A DNA stretch of 64,000 nucleotides from contig NZ_BMSF01000005.1 in assembly GCF_014649015.1 (NCBI RefSeq), forward strand, positions 361,163 through 425,162. The letters run 5' to 3'. Under the pieces are notes generated by a model. The model made no database searches and was not told the DNA's origin. It worked only from the letters and a program-made list of their open reading frames with translations. Position numbers and translations under genes: made by a program. The DNA is from Streptomyces narbonensis. GTDB lineage: Bacteria > Actinomycetota > Actinomycetes > Streptomycetales > Streptomycetaceae. Below, in pieces: positions 26,749 through 36,239 of this stretch. How positions within the stretch are numbered: the first letter of the stretch is position 1; the number at the start of each line of letters is the position of its first letter.

Positions 26749-27720
26749 CTAGGGGATGACGAGTAGCTTGCCGGTGGTACGCCGAGCCTCCAGATCGCGG
26801 TGAGCTTGGGTGACCTCGGCGAGCGGGTAGCGGGCCGTCACGGTGGTCTCAAGCGCCTTGGTGCGCACCAGTTCAAGCACGTCGGCGGCGCGCCGGAGCA
26901 GCTCGGAGCGATCGGCGATGAAGTCGTCGAGGCTGGGCCGGATCAGGGTCAGCGAACCGCCCTGGGCGAGCCGGATGGGGTCGAAGGGCGGCACTGCACC
27001 ACTCGCGGCGCCGAAGAGCACCAAGTGGCCGCGGGTTCGCAGGCTGGCGAGACTTGCATCGAAGGTGTCCCTGCCGACGCCGTCGAAGACGACAGGCAGG
27101 CCCTGGCCGCCATTGAGCCGCTTCACCTCGGCCGCGAGATCGTCCACTGCGGAGTAGAGGATCACCTCGGCGGCCCCGGCGCGCCGCGCCAGCTGGGCCT
27201 TCTCCGGTGTGGAAGTTGTGCCGATCACTCTGCCGCCAAGATGGGTGATGAGCTGGGTCAGCGCAAGCCCCATGCCGCCGGCAGCGGCGTGCACGAGCAC
27301 CGTGTCGCCTGGCTGGACCGGGTAGGCGTCCTTGACGAGGTAGTGCGCCGTCATGCCCTGCAGCAGCACGGCGGCGGCGGCCTCGAAGTCGACGCCGTCG
27401 GGAAGGGGCACGAGCCGGGAGGAGTCCACCACGGCCTGCTCGGCATAGGTGCCGGGAATCTCCACCCAGCCGACCCGGTCTCCCACAGCGACGTGGGTGA
27501 CGCCGGGGCCCACCTCGAGGACCGTGCCCGCGCCCTCAGTGCCCGGGGTGAAGGGCAGCGGGAGGGTGTACCGGCCCTGTCGGTGGTATACGTCGAGGAA
27601 GTTGACACCGGACGCGGCAACCTCCACGACCGCCTGGCCCGGACCCGGCACCGGTCGATCAACGTCGACCAGTCGCAACACCTCGGGACCGCCCACTTCG
27701 GACACCTGAATCGCTCGCAT
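26749..27720 (-). CDS. NADPH:quinone oxidoreductase (zeta-crystallin-like)
   Basis: A zinc-independent medium-chain dehydrogenase of 323 aa, starting MRAIQVSEVGGPEVLRLVDV, with GGAGGGG four bases before the ATG. The GroES-like domain carries ASGVNFLDVYHRQGRY and PFTPGTEGAGTVLEVGPGV. The Rossmann domain has VLVHAAAGGMGLALTQL, the NADPH-binding AAxGGxG loop. The end DLEARRTTGKLLVIP is typical. Such enzymes reduce quinones one or two electrons at a time and detoxify redox-active compounds. Monocistronic; no regulator adjacent. Confidence 0.93.
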   Translation of the reverse strand: MRAIQVSEVGGPEVLRLVDVDRPVPGPGQAVVEVAASGVNFLDVYHRQGRYTLPLPFTPGTEGAGTVLEVGPGVTHVAVGDRVGWVEIPGTYAEQAVVDSSRLVPLPDGVDFEAAAAVLLQGMTAHYLVKDAYPVQPGDTVLVHAAAGGMGLALTQLITHLGGRVIGTTSTPEKAQLARRAGAAEVILYSAVDDLAAEVKRLNGGQGLPVVFDGVGRDTFDASLASLRTRGHLVLFGAASGAVPPFDPIRLAQGGSLTLIRPSLDDFIADRSELLRRAADVLELVRTKALETTVTARYPLAEVTQAHRDLEARRTTGKLLVIP

Positions 27721-27779
27721 AACCCCTCCTGAAACGGCTAACTTCCCTCACCAACCCCGGTCGTGGTGATCCAATTCCC

Positions 27780-28192
27780 GCTCACGGTGAGGTGTTGTAG
27801 CCGTCTCGAGTCGAAGTCTCAACCTGCCGGTCCAGAAGCCCTGTTGGTTCCCCATCCTGCCGCCGGCCTTGCCGGGCCGCGCTCACGATCTGACCGCCGC
27901 ACGCACCCACCGCATCATCCGGATCGCGAACGCCAGGGCGTCCCGATCCTTGCCGACCGCGCCTACCCAGGCGCTGGCCCCCCCGGGTCACCACCGGACT
28001 CAAACGGCCACCGGGCGGTGAACTCACCCTCACCCAGCGCACCGTCAACCGGGTCCTGGCCGCGGCGAGAGCGCCAGTCGAACGCGGCATGGCACGGCTG
28101 TAGTCCTGGCAGATCTTCCGAGGATCCCGGATCAGTCCCAACCGCATGACCGTCATCACCGAAGCCGTCCTCACCCTGGAGAGGCCACGCTG
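27780..28192 (+). pseudogene. Relic of DDE_Tnp_4-type transposase, copy 1
   Basis: Frames in order give a region matching GxTHDLTAARTHRII, then GGELTLTQRTVNRVLAAARA and PVERGMARL followed by an in-frame TAG at 28099-28101, then SPNRMTVITEAVLTL and a normal stop. This is the C-terminal third of an IS5-superfamily transposase whose text normally reads PVERGxARLKSWxIFRR. The internal stop and upstream frameshifts show decay. A second, inverted copy lies at 30085-30310. Confidence 0.7.
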
Positions 28193-28666
28193 AAGAGGCT
28201 GACTGACGCGCACCTCCCTGAGAGGGCCTGTGCCGGCAACTCATGCACGGGGGAGCCGTCACTGTTCCCCGCCTCGAAGACAGCGACGGAACCTACCTGT
28301 ACCTGGTGGTCGACGGCCGCCTCCGGCTCGTCGCGCACGCCCCCGTCATCACGGCACCCGACGGACGCGAGCGGCTGGACCGCCCCTGCCGTTCCCCTGA
28401 TCCGACGCTCGAGCGAGCCGAGGCGGGGCGCCGTCGCCACCGCCGTGCACCTGCGGTCGGGCCACCCGTCGATCGCAGGCGCCGTACGCCTCGCCAACAC
28501 CCGCGCGCGGACCGACACACCGGCACAAGTCGGCCAGGGAACCTGTGACAGACCCTGTGAGAGACCCCTTCGAAGTGAACGAGGGCATCCGGTGGAGACG
28601 CCGTGACAGGATTCCGACGTTCACCGGACGGCTGGATGAAGTCAACTCAAGGGGAATATAGAGAAG
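28193..28666. other. Leader region of the TPR gene; no other gene
   Basis: A plus-strand frame from 28243 (LEDSDGTYLYLVVDGRLRLV) looks protein-like for about 35 residues but ends without homology. The last 60 bp are unusually A/T-rich for this genome (GGGGAATATAGAGAAG) and likely include the ribosome site for 28667. Confidence 0.4.
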
Positions 28667-30076
28667 ATGAAAATATTTCGGCGGCGCAAAGCCTCTCAGG
28701 ACCGGGATCGTTCCGAGCAGGCGATCCAGGAGTACCGGACGGCATACGAACGGGGGCTCGCCGCCGAGCAGAGCCAGGGGCCAGCACAGGCGCTGGCCGA
28801 GTTCGCGCGGGCGCAGCACGCCCTGGACCGTTTGGACGCCGCCTCCCCGGACCTGCCTGAGGTTCCCCAGGCTCGAGCCGGACTGCTCTACGCCATGGGA
28901 CGGGCCAGCACTGATGTCGGAGACGTGACGGGTGCAGTCGCAGCCCTGGACCAGGCCGAGGAGCTGTACCAGCGGATGGAGTCGGAGCAGCTCGCCACCC
29001 GGAAGGAGGGTGAGCAGCGGGGTGACCGGCAGGAGACGGGCCCCGTACCCGCGGTCTTGCTGACGGCCGATGTCCGGCTACGCAGGGCCCGGGCCTATGC
29101 CGAGTGGGACCGTCCCTTCAGCGCTCTCAGCGATCTGGACATGTCGATCGGTGGGTACATGCGGGCGGGAGCCTTCACTCCCCTCTCGGACCGATCCGGG
29201 GACGCGGCCCGGATCCTCGCGGTCGGGGCGGGGATCCAACTGAGGGTAGGGGACCATGAACTGGCTCTGGAATGCGGCCAGGAGTCCCTCGCCCGATACC
29301 AGGAGATGGGCCGGATCGGCCCTGAGGCGATCCCGTACGCGATCGGTTTCGCCGCCCCGGTCGTCTCCATGCTGGAGGCGGCGCGTGGGCAGTGGGACGC
29401 GGCACTGGCCGTGGACGGCGTGATTCTGGAGGCCGCAGAACTCGGCCAGGTCGGGAGTTCCGGGGCTCATGCCCGGATCGGTGTCCACCTGAGAGAGGCC
29501 GGGCGGGACGCGGAGGCGGCCGGACATCTGGCCATGGCCGGCCGCGGGTCGCATGATCGGATCGCGGAGATGGAGCGGGAGTTCGGGTCGGTGCTTGCGC
29601 CGAGTCTGCGGGAGGCACTGCTGGAAGCGGAGCGGACGGAGTCCACGAGGCTCGCAGGCGGCGGGCGGGCCGGCGCCCTGGATCCGCTGGAGATCCAGAC
29701 GCTGCGACTTTCCCTCTGCAGCGGGGACGGAGCCAGGTTCTCGGCTACCGGCCGGATGAAGGTGGTCAACGCCGTGCCACGGCAGGTCACTTCGCTCGCC
29801 CGGGTCGGCCACCAGCTCATCGCATCCGACCGCATTCCCGCGGCACTGCGCGTACTCTGGGAGGCACTGCTCCTCTGCGATGCCGCCCGCCGCTGGACCA
29901 CCTTGAACACCAGCGACTCCACCGCGACCGTGCCGCTGCGCGAGGCCGAGGAGAACGCCTTGGCCGGAGCGGCCGTTCTCGTCGACACACTGGAACAAGC
30001 CGGGGATCCGATGAGCGACGCGCTCACCGCCGACCTGAGGAACGCCAGGGAACGCCTGGGCCTGTCGGCACACTGA
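28667..30076 (+). CDS. TPR-repeat protein of unknown function
   Basis: A 469-aa cytosolic, helix-only protein. Tetratricopeptide-like helices run through most of the length (AYERGLAAEQSQGPAQALAE, ASTDVGDVTGAVAALDQAEE, RVGDHELALECGQESLARYQ, REAGRDAEAAGHLAMA). The arrangement recalls the TPR arrays of large LuxR/SARP regulators, but no DNA-binding or ATPase domain is attached. The ATG follows GAGAAG; the first codons (MKIFRRRKASQD) are strongly basic. Flanking relics of one transposase family in opposite orientation suggest the gene arrived or moved with an IS pair. Confidence 0.8.
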   Translation: MKIFRRRKASQDRDRSEQAIQEYRTAYERGLAAEQSQGPAQALAEFARAQHALDRLDAASPDLPEVPQARAGLLYAMGRASTDVGDVTGAVAALDQAEELYQRMESEQLATRKEGEQRGDRQETGPVPAVLLTADVRLRRARAYAEWDRPFSALSDLDMSIGGYMRAGAFTPLSDRSGDAARILAVGAGIQLRVGDHELALECGQESLARYQEMGRIGPEAIPYAIGFAAPVVSMLEAARGQWDAALAVDGVILEAAELGQVGSSGAHARIGVHLREAGRDAEAAGHLAMAGRGSHDRIAEMEREFGSVLAPSLREALLEAERTESTRLAGGGRAGALDPLEIQTLRLSLCSGDGARFSATGRMKVVNAVPRQVTSLARVGHQLIASDRIPAALRVLWEALLLCDAARRWTTLNTSDSTATVPLREAEENALAGAAVLVDTLEQAGDPMSDALTADLRNARERLGLSAH

Positions 30077-30084
30077 GCATTTTC

Positions 30085-30310
30085 AGCGTTGACGCTCCAG
30101 GTGAGGACGGCTGCGGCGATGGCGGTCAGGTGGTTGGGGCGGCAGCGGGCCTTGCGGGGGATACGCCAGGAATTGAATCGCGCGACGCTGAGTTGGACTG
30201 GTGCTCTCGCCGCTGACAGGGCCCGGTTGACCGTTCGCTGGGTCGTGGTGAGGCCCCGGTTCGGAAGGCCCCGCGTGGCCTGCTCGTCGACGTCCTCACC
30301 GCCAAGACCA
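30085..30310 (-). pseudogene. Relic of DDE_Tnp_4-type transposase, copy 2 (inverted)
   Basis: The minus strand reads LTTTQRTVNRALSAARAPVQ, LSVARFNSWRIPRKARCRPN and HLTAIAAAVLTW. It aligns with the 28017-28192 relic residue for residue (TQRTVNRxLxAARAPV...SW.I...R.xPNxxTxIxxAVLT) but is more diverged. It begins 9 bp after the TPR gene stop. Confidence 0.7.
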
Positions 30311-30360
30311 AGCACGTTGGCTTTCCCACACACCGCGGGACGGCCCGGCGGGGTGCGCCC

Positions 30361-30393
30361 CAGCGCCGGCCGGGTTTCACCCGGCCGGCGCTG
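30361..30393. terminator. Perfect 15-bp hairpin terminator
   Basis: CAGCGCCGGCCGGGT and its exact complement with a TTC loop, 26 bp beyond the stop of the minus-strand delta-60 gene. It probably ends that transcript and blocks entry from the left. Confidence 0.85.
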
Positions 30394-30418
30394 GTGGGGG
30401 TGCGCGCTTGGCCAGCCG

Positions 30419-32409
30419 TCAGGGGCAGCTGATGCGGGTGTCGCCGGTGTCGGTGGTGCAGGTGTCGAAGCCGGAGCCGCCGTTGGCGGTGTCGTTGGCG
30501 CTCACGCCGTCGGTGGTGGTCAGGCGGTCGTTGCCGTAGTAGCCGGTGAGGACGTCGTTGCCGCGATCGCCGTTCATGGTGTCGTCACCGAAGCCGCCGT
30601 CGAGGTTGTCGTTGCCCGGGCCGCCGTAGACGGTGTCGTTGCCGAAGCCCGCACGCACGGTGTCGTTGCCGGAGAGCGCGCAGATGACGTCGTTGCCGTA
30701 GCCACCGGTGAGGGTGTCGGTGCCGGACGTACCGACGATCGTGCAGCCCCGGGCGTTGTTGACCGAGGTGGTGGCGGTGGCGCTGTTGTTGCCGGTGTTC
30801 GGGTCCTGGGGGGAGCCGGTCACGGACGCGGTGTCCCGGAGGGTGCCGGTCGTGCGCGGTTCGGCGGTCACGGTGACCGTGGCGCTCGCGCCGGGGGCCA
30901 GGCTGCCCAGGGCGCAGGTCGCGCCGGTCGCGGTGGTGGTGCAGGTGCCCTGGGAGGGCGCGGCGGAGATCAGGGTGCCGCCGGCTCCGGAGAGGGAGTC
31001 GGTCAGGGAGACGCCCGTCGCGGTCGCCGTGGAGGAGGCCGCGTTGGTCACCCGGACCGTGTACATCGCCTGGTCGCCGATGCTCACCGTCGTCGTACCG
31101 GACTTGGTGACGGACAGGTCCGCCGACTGCGGCGGGGGCGTGGTGCCGCCACCGCCGAGGTAGCGGGCCACGCCGCGGTCGGCGGCGAGGCTGTTGGCCT
31201 GGCCGACGACCCCGCCGGCGACGATCTTCCCGTCGGGCTGCAGGGCCACTTGGGAGGCCTGCTCGGAGGGGCCGCCGAAGTCGGTCGTCAGCCGGCCGTC
31301 GCTGTCGAAGGAGGTGTCCGCGGCGCCGTTGGTGTTGTACCGGGCCAGCGCCCAGTCGCCCGCGTACCGGCCCGCGACGACGATACGGCCGTCGGTCTGC
31401 AGGGCGACGTCCGCGGCGTCGGCGATGTCCGGTCCGAAGGTGGTGGTGACCCGGCCGGCGCTGCCGAACGTCGGGTCCAGGACGCCTCCGGCGGTGAAGC
31501 GCGCCAGCCCGAAGACGTTGTTGTCGCCGGTCGCGACGACGATCCGGCCGTCGGACTGCAGGGCCACGCCCCGGGCCCTGGCCCCGAAGCCGGGGGTCGC
31601 CCGGCCGTCGCCGTCGAAGGTGGGGTCGAGGCTGCCGTTGGTGTTGTAGCGGGCGAGCGTGACGCCGCCGGGGCCGGCCCCGGCGACGACGACCCGGCCG
31701 TCGGGCTGGAGGGCCAGGTCGGCGGCCGAGGCGAAGCTCCCGCCCGGGAAGGTGGTGACGGCCTTGCCGTCGCCGTCGAAGGTCGGGTCCAGGGAGCCGT
31801 TGGCGTTCCAGCGGACCACGACCCAGCTCGCGAAGCTCTGGCCGGCCGCCACGATGCGGCCGTCGGGCTGCACGGCCACGGTCATGGCGGTCTCGATCGC
31901 GTCCGGGTCGATGTCGGTGACCGCCCTGCCGCCGGTGCCGAAGGTCGGGTCGAGGCTGCCGTCGGGGTTGTAGCGGGCGGCCACCCAGTCGCCGTAGCCG
32001 GCGATCGAGGTGGACCCGCCCACCGCGATGATCTTTCCGTCGGGTTGCAGGGCCAGGGCCCTGGCCTCGTCGTTGTTGAAGTCGAAGTCGGTGTTGACGA
32101 TGCCGTCGCCGCCGAAAGTCGTGTCCAGGCTGCCGTCGGCGTTGTAGCGCACCAGCACGAAGTCGCCGCTGGTCTCGTCGAAGTAGCCGTCGCCCACCGT
32201 GATGATCTTGCCGTCGGGCTGGACGGCCATGCCCGAGACGTTCTCGTAGCCGGTCACGTCCGTGACGACCTTGCCGTCGCCGCTGAAGGCGGGGTCCAGA
32301 TCGCCGGGAGCGGCCGCGGCCGTCGTGGGCAGGCCGAGTACGAGCGCCAGGGCGGCGGCGCCGGCGGCTCCGGCGCGCCCGGCCCGGCGCCGTGGGGAGT
32401 GCTGGGGCA
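30419..32409 (-). CDS. Secreted delta-60 repeat / DUF11 / calcium-repeat protein
   Basis: A 663-aa exported protein starting at ATG 32409 (MPQHSPRRRAGRAGAAGAAA...). A basic, Ala/Leu-rich signal peptide ends near AAAAPG. Residues about 35-405 hold roughly seven delta-60 repeats of about 53 aa (ALQPDGKIIAVGG and RYNADGSLDTTFGGDG). Residues about 420-545 form a DUF11 CARDB-like domain (SADLSVTKSGTTTVSIGDQA). The C-terminal ~110 residues are hemolysin-type nonapeptide repeats (GGYGNDVICALSGNDTV, GGPGNDNLDGG) that bind Ca2+. It ends TRISCP. The fusion suggests a surface or matrix protein folded by calcium after export. Enzyme activity is not apparent. Longer upstream frame lacks a signal-peptide fit. 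Confidence 0.88.
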
Positions 32410-32681
32410 TGCGCGAACCACTTCCGTCCGTTCGGTTCCTTGGGTGCCCCAGCTTTCCGGGATACCGGGTCAGGACGGGGCCGCGGCGGGCCGGGGCTGC
32501 GCCCACTGGACCGCCGTGTTCCACCCCCAGGAGTGACGGACCGGTCATCCGAACGGCCCGGTACGGGCCGCCGTCGGCCAGCGTCCGCCCCGCTGCCCGG
32601 ACTTCGGCAGATGCGGCTGCAGTCGCACCCATTCGGCATGCGTGAAATCTCCCCGCGTCACATGATCCGCTTGGACAAGCC

Positions 32682-32700
32682 CTAGGTTCTGTCGTCAGAT
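32682..32700. repeat. Single CTAG-flanked terminal repeat, no partner
   Basis: CTAG followed by GTTCTGTCGTCAGAT resembles the ends of the small palindrome at 42590-42649 (GTCCTGTCGTCAAAC). It lies immediately after the stop of the LuxR gene (32702). A solitary end suggests an IS or MITE scar whose other half is lost. Confidence 0.4.
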
Positions 32701-32701
32701 G

Positions 32702-35674
32702 TCACGCCCACACATCCGGCCACCCCTGGTCACGCCGGGGTGCGGCGGCCGGGGCACGGGCTGCTTCCGTGCCCTCCGGCAGAGCGATGTCGCCCCTCGA
32801 CGCTGCGTTCTGCTTCCGCATGATGCGTGCCACGTGGTGCTCCACGGTGCGGGTGGACAGCACCAGGCTCTCGGCGATGTCCCGGTTGGCGTGGCCCTGG
32901 ACGACGAGACGGGCCACTTCCTCCTCGCGCGGGGACAAGCGGTCGCCGTAGCCGAGGCGGCCCCGGCGGTGGGTGGTGACGATGTTGTGGCGGCGCAGCA
33001 GTCGTCGGCAGCGGGCCACGTCCCAGCGGGCGCCCAGCTGTCGGTAGACCTCGACCACGTCCTGGACGTCCCGGGACCCAGCCTCGCCGTGCAGGTCGAG
33101 CAGGCAGCGCCCTCGGGCCTCCGCCGCGCGGGCTGCGTCGAGGGGGCGGCCGAGCAACCGCCACTGCGCCTCCGCGTCCGTGAGCAGGCCGACGGCTTCG
33201 TCCGGCCGGTCCGCGGCTTGTGCGAGCAGCGCCCTGCACACGGTCAGGGCCGCCTGCGCGGCGGGTGCGTCGCCGTTCACGGACCCGGCCGCGAAGTCGG
33301 CGACGAGCCGCCGGGCGCGCGCCGTCCGGCCGCTGCCGTGGAGTGCCTCCACTGCGACAGGAAGCACCTCGCTCGCCCATACCCAGCCCCGCGTACGCCC
33401 GATCCGGCGCAGCACGTCCTCCACGGCTTCGCAGGCCTGCCCGGGGCGCCCCGCCTCCAGGTGGACGCGGGCCGTGGCGGCGGCCGACGAGGTGAGGATG
33501 AAACCCGTGTCGTAGCAGGTGGTGCGGGAGGCCTCCGCGAGGTCGCGGCGGGCCCGGAGGACGTCGCCGAGCACGTGGAGCGAGGTCAGTCCGCGTACCA
33601 GCATCGCCTCGGCGGTCAGGTCGGGTATCTCCTGGTAGAGCCGGGTGGTGCGGTCGGCGGCGGTGTGCAGACCGTCCCATAGGCCGCCGTGCCAGGCGAG
33701 GACCAGACGCGCGGTCTGAACGAGTCCTTCCAGATATGGGCTGCTGGTGTCGGCGAGCCCGACAACGGCCCGGTCGAGGAACTCCTGAGCTCGCGCACCG
33801 TATCCGAGCGCGCTGGACGCGTGCGCCAGATTGGTCCACCCCCGGGCATGGTGCGCGGCCTCCATCGCGGATTCGGCCGGTCCGCGCAGCGCCTCTGCGG
33901 CGCGCCAGGCGCGTGGGTCGCCCACGAGCATCAGGGCGGTGGCCCGGTTGGCGGCGATGGCGGCCCGGGCGACCGTATCGGTGACCTGCTCCGCGATTGC
34001 CTCGCCGCGGTCCAGCCAGTGTCGGTGCCGTTCGAGGGGCCAGCCCTGGATGGAGGGGATGGCGGCGACCGCCATGGCGCGTGCGGCGGTCTGCGGATCG
34101 GACGCCTCCAGGTCGGGAATGGCGCGAGCGACCTCTTCGAGGCTGTCCAGCGCCCCTCCGGCCTGGTTGCGCAGCACCACGCTCAGGTGCAGGCGGATCT
34201 CGCCGCGCAGGCGCGGCGGCGGGTCGTCCTCGTCGAGGACCGTGCGCACGGCGGCTACCACCTGCTCGCCGGCACGCGCCAGTTGGGCGGTACGGGCCAG
34301 TTTCGCGGCGGTGCGCACCCGTCCGTCGGCGCGCGGATCCTCGACGACCGCCCGGGTGTACAGGCGGGTGGCGGTGGCGTTGTCGCCGGTGGCGGCCGCG
34401 CGATCGGCGGCCACCACCAGGCACCGTAGACCTTCGCGGACATGCCCGGCGGCCGTGTACAGCCGGGCGAGGTCGACCAGCGGCACCGGACCGTCCCCGG
34501 CGCGGTGCAGGATCCGGGCCGCGCGCACGCTGAGCCGTGCCGCCCGGGGCCCCGAAACCCGTGCCAGCGCGGCCCGGCGGTCCAGCGGGTGCCGGAAGGC
34601 GAGCGACGACCCGTCGGCCCGCAGTACTGACCGTCGTACGCACACGCTGACTGCCGCTTCGGCCAGATCGGGCGGGCACTCCGCCACCTCGGCGAGGACG
34701 CTGACGGGAGCCGGCCGGTCGAGGACCGCAGCTGCTTCGACGATGCGCCACGCTTCCTCCGCGAGCGGTGCACACCGCCGGGCGAACTCCCGGCCCACAC
34801 GCCCGGGCACGTCCGCTTCCCGGATGGCGGCGAGCACCGCGAGCCCCCACGTGCCGTCCGGCCCGTCGGTCGACGGCCGCTCCGTGGCCTCGTCCAGGAG
34901 AGCGCCTGCCGCCCCGGGCAGCCCGCCCGACAGCTCGTACACGAGTCCCGCGAGCTCCGGCAGTTCGTCCGGACGTATCTGCGGAAGGCCGCGTGCCCAC
35001 AGGCGGACGAACTGCTCCGTCTCCTCCGATGTCCAGGGCCGTACGCGGACCTCCTCGCATCGGCCTCCTCCCGGGGCGCGGATGCCGAGGACCGGCAACC
35101 CGGGCGCGGCGTCCTCGGTGACGATCAGCCGCAGCCGCCCAGGCATCCCGTCCGTCAGGTGGTCGAGGAGCCGGAGGGTCGCGGGGTCGACGAGGTGGAT
35201 CCGCTCCAGGACCAGCACGGTGTCACCGAGCGAGTCGAGCAGCGTGGCCACCGCACGGGGCATCAGCCCACGTCGTGTCTCCGGGCTCATGGCCGACGCG
35301 GGTGGGGGCGGCAGCCGGTCCACCAGCTCGGGCACGACGAGCCCCAGGACTCCGACGATCGGCGGCATCCGGTCGGGCAGACCGTGACGGTAGGGGAGTT
35401 GGGACAGGGCTGAGGCGACGGCCTCGAGAGGTAGCGGTTCCGGACTGTCCGGGCACGTCCCCCGCAGCTGCGTCCACTCGGCGAACTCCGCCCCGCCGAG
35501 CACCTCGTCCACAAGGCGCGACGTCCCCGCCCCGGCCTCCCCCCGAACGACGACGACACCCCGCCCCGCGCGCAGGACCGCCCGAAGCCGCCGGGCCTCC
35601 TCGACCCGGCCGACGAAACCGGCCCCCTCGGAACGCACTTCGCCGTGTCGCGTATCGAAGGGACGTCTCTCCAC
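32702..35674 (-). CDS. Large LuxR-family (LAL-type) regulator with degenerate ATPase motifs
   Basis: A 990-aa protein from GTG 35674. It has an N-terminal AAA-like domain (residues about 15-300), a long helical TPR-type middle, and a C-terminal LuxR HTH (LSPREEEVARLVVQGHANRD, IAESLVLSTRTVEHHVARIM) that binds DNA. In the P-loop position the text is VRGEAGAGTSRLVDE, with Thr where the essential Lys of GxxGxGK(S/T) should be. The Walker B position reads TVLVLERIHLVD, lacking the usual acidic pair. ATP hydrolysis is therefore doubtful. LAL regulators usually activate secondary-metabolite or sugar genes. It is divergent from the subtilase at 36240, its most likely local target. Confidence 0.9.
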   Translation of the reverse strand: MERRPFDTRHGEVRSEGAGFVGRVEEARRLRAVLRAGRGVVVVRGEAGAGTSRLVDEVLGGAEFAEWTQLRGTCPDSPEPLPLEAVASALSQLPYRHGLPDRMPPIVGVLGLVVPELVDRLPPPPASAMSPETRRGLMPRAVATLLDSLGDTVLVLERIHLVDPATLRLLDHLTDGMPGRLRLIVTEDAAPGLPVLGIRAPGGGRCEEVRVRPWTSEETEQFVRLWARGLPQIRPDELPELAGLVYELSGGLPGAAGALLDEATERPSTDGPDGTWGLAVLAAIREADVPGRVGREFARRCAPLAEEAWRIVEAAAVLDRPAPVSVLAEVAECPPDLAEAAVSVCVRRSVLRADGSSLAFRHPLDRRAALARVSGPRAARLSVRAARILHRAGDGPVPLVDLARLYTAAGHVREGLRCLVVAADRAAATGDNATATRLYTRAVVEDPRADGRVRTAAKLARTAQLARAGEQVVAAVRTVLDEDDPPPRLRGEIRLHLSVVLRNQAGGALDSLEEVARAIPDLEASDPQTAARAMAVAAIPSIQGWPLERHRHWLDRGEAIAEQVTDTVARAAIAANRATALMLVGDPRAWRAAEALRGPAESAMEAAHHARGWTNLAHASSALGYGARAQEFLDRAVVGLADTSSPYLEGLVQTARLVLAWHGGLWDGLHTAADRTTRLYQEIPDLTAEAMLVRGLTSLHVLGDVLRARRDLAEASRTTCYDTGFILTSSAAATARVHLEAGRPGQACEAVEDVLRRIGRTRGWVWASEVLPVAVEALHGSGRTARARRLVADFAAGSVNGDAPAAQAALTVCRALLAQAADRPDEAVGLLTDAEAQWRLLGRPLDAARAAEARGRCLLDLHGEAGSRDVQDVVEVYRQLGARWDVARCRRLLRRHNIVTTHRRGRLGYGDRLSPREEEVARLVVQGHANRDIAESLVLSTRTVEHHVARIMRKQNAASRGDIALPEGTEAARAPAAAPRRDQGWPDVWA

Positions 35675-36239
35675 GGCTCCGCCTTTCGCCGGCCACTCGC
35701 CCGGTAGCTCCGTGCAGGTGGTCTACCCGCAGCTGTGTCGCCGTCGCAATAGGGGGCGACTACCCAGGCAATTCCGCCGACCCGTCACGGTTGCCGCCGG
35801 ACGACAGGCTCCGACGCGCTGTCCCCACTCTTTGGGTAGCGCTACGCATTGCCGGCCTCCACCCGGGTGACCGAAGCTCTGGGCGGTCCGGTCGCGCCGT
35901 CCCTCGTCCACCACGGTCCCCAGCCGCTGGAGGTACGGGGTGACAGCACCCCACGCAGTCGTACGGCGTGACCGGATCCGTGCGTCGCGGAGCCCGCTCC
36001 GTACGCCACGTCACCTCGTCCCGCCGTCTCGGGCGCCGCCATCGAAGGCGCCCGTACGACCGCCCTCGGCCGACAGATCGTCACGGTCCTGACCTGGACC
36101 GACGTCCCGGCCGACCGGCGGCCACCCTCCGGGCGCGCCCTTCCACCCCTGACGGAGCGCGCCCGGAGCCACCGGCGCGACGGATCCCGCCCTCCGGACA
36201 TCGAGCCAGGTCCGGACACCTCCCACGAAGGAAACAGTC
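35675..36239. other. Divergent promoter region between LuxR regulator and subtilase
   Basis: 565 bp without a supported gene, between two divergent starts. It should hold both promoters. I see the subtilase ribosome site (GAAGGA, about 36228) but no clear operator repeat. Confidence 0.5.

Noticed and set aside
30089..32536. An 815-codon plus-strand frame over the delta-60 gene
   Set aside because: Repetitive Gly/Val/Ala text is the antisense of the delta-60 repeats; no homology.
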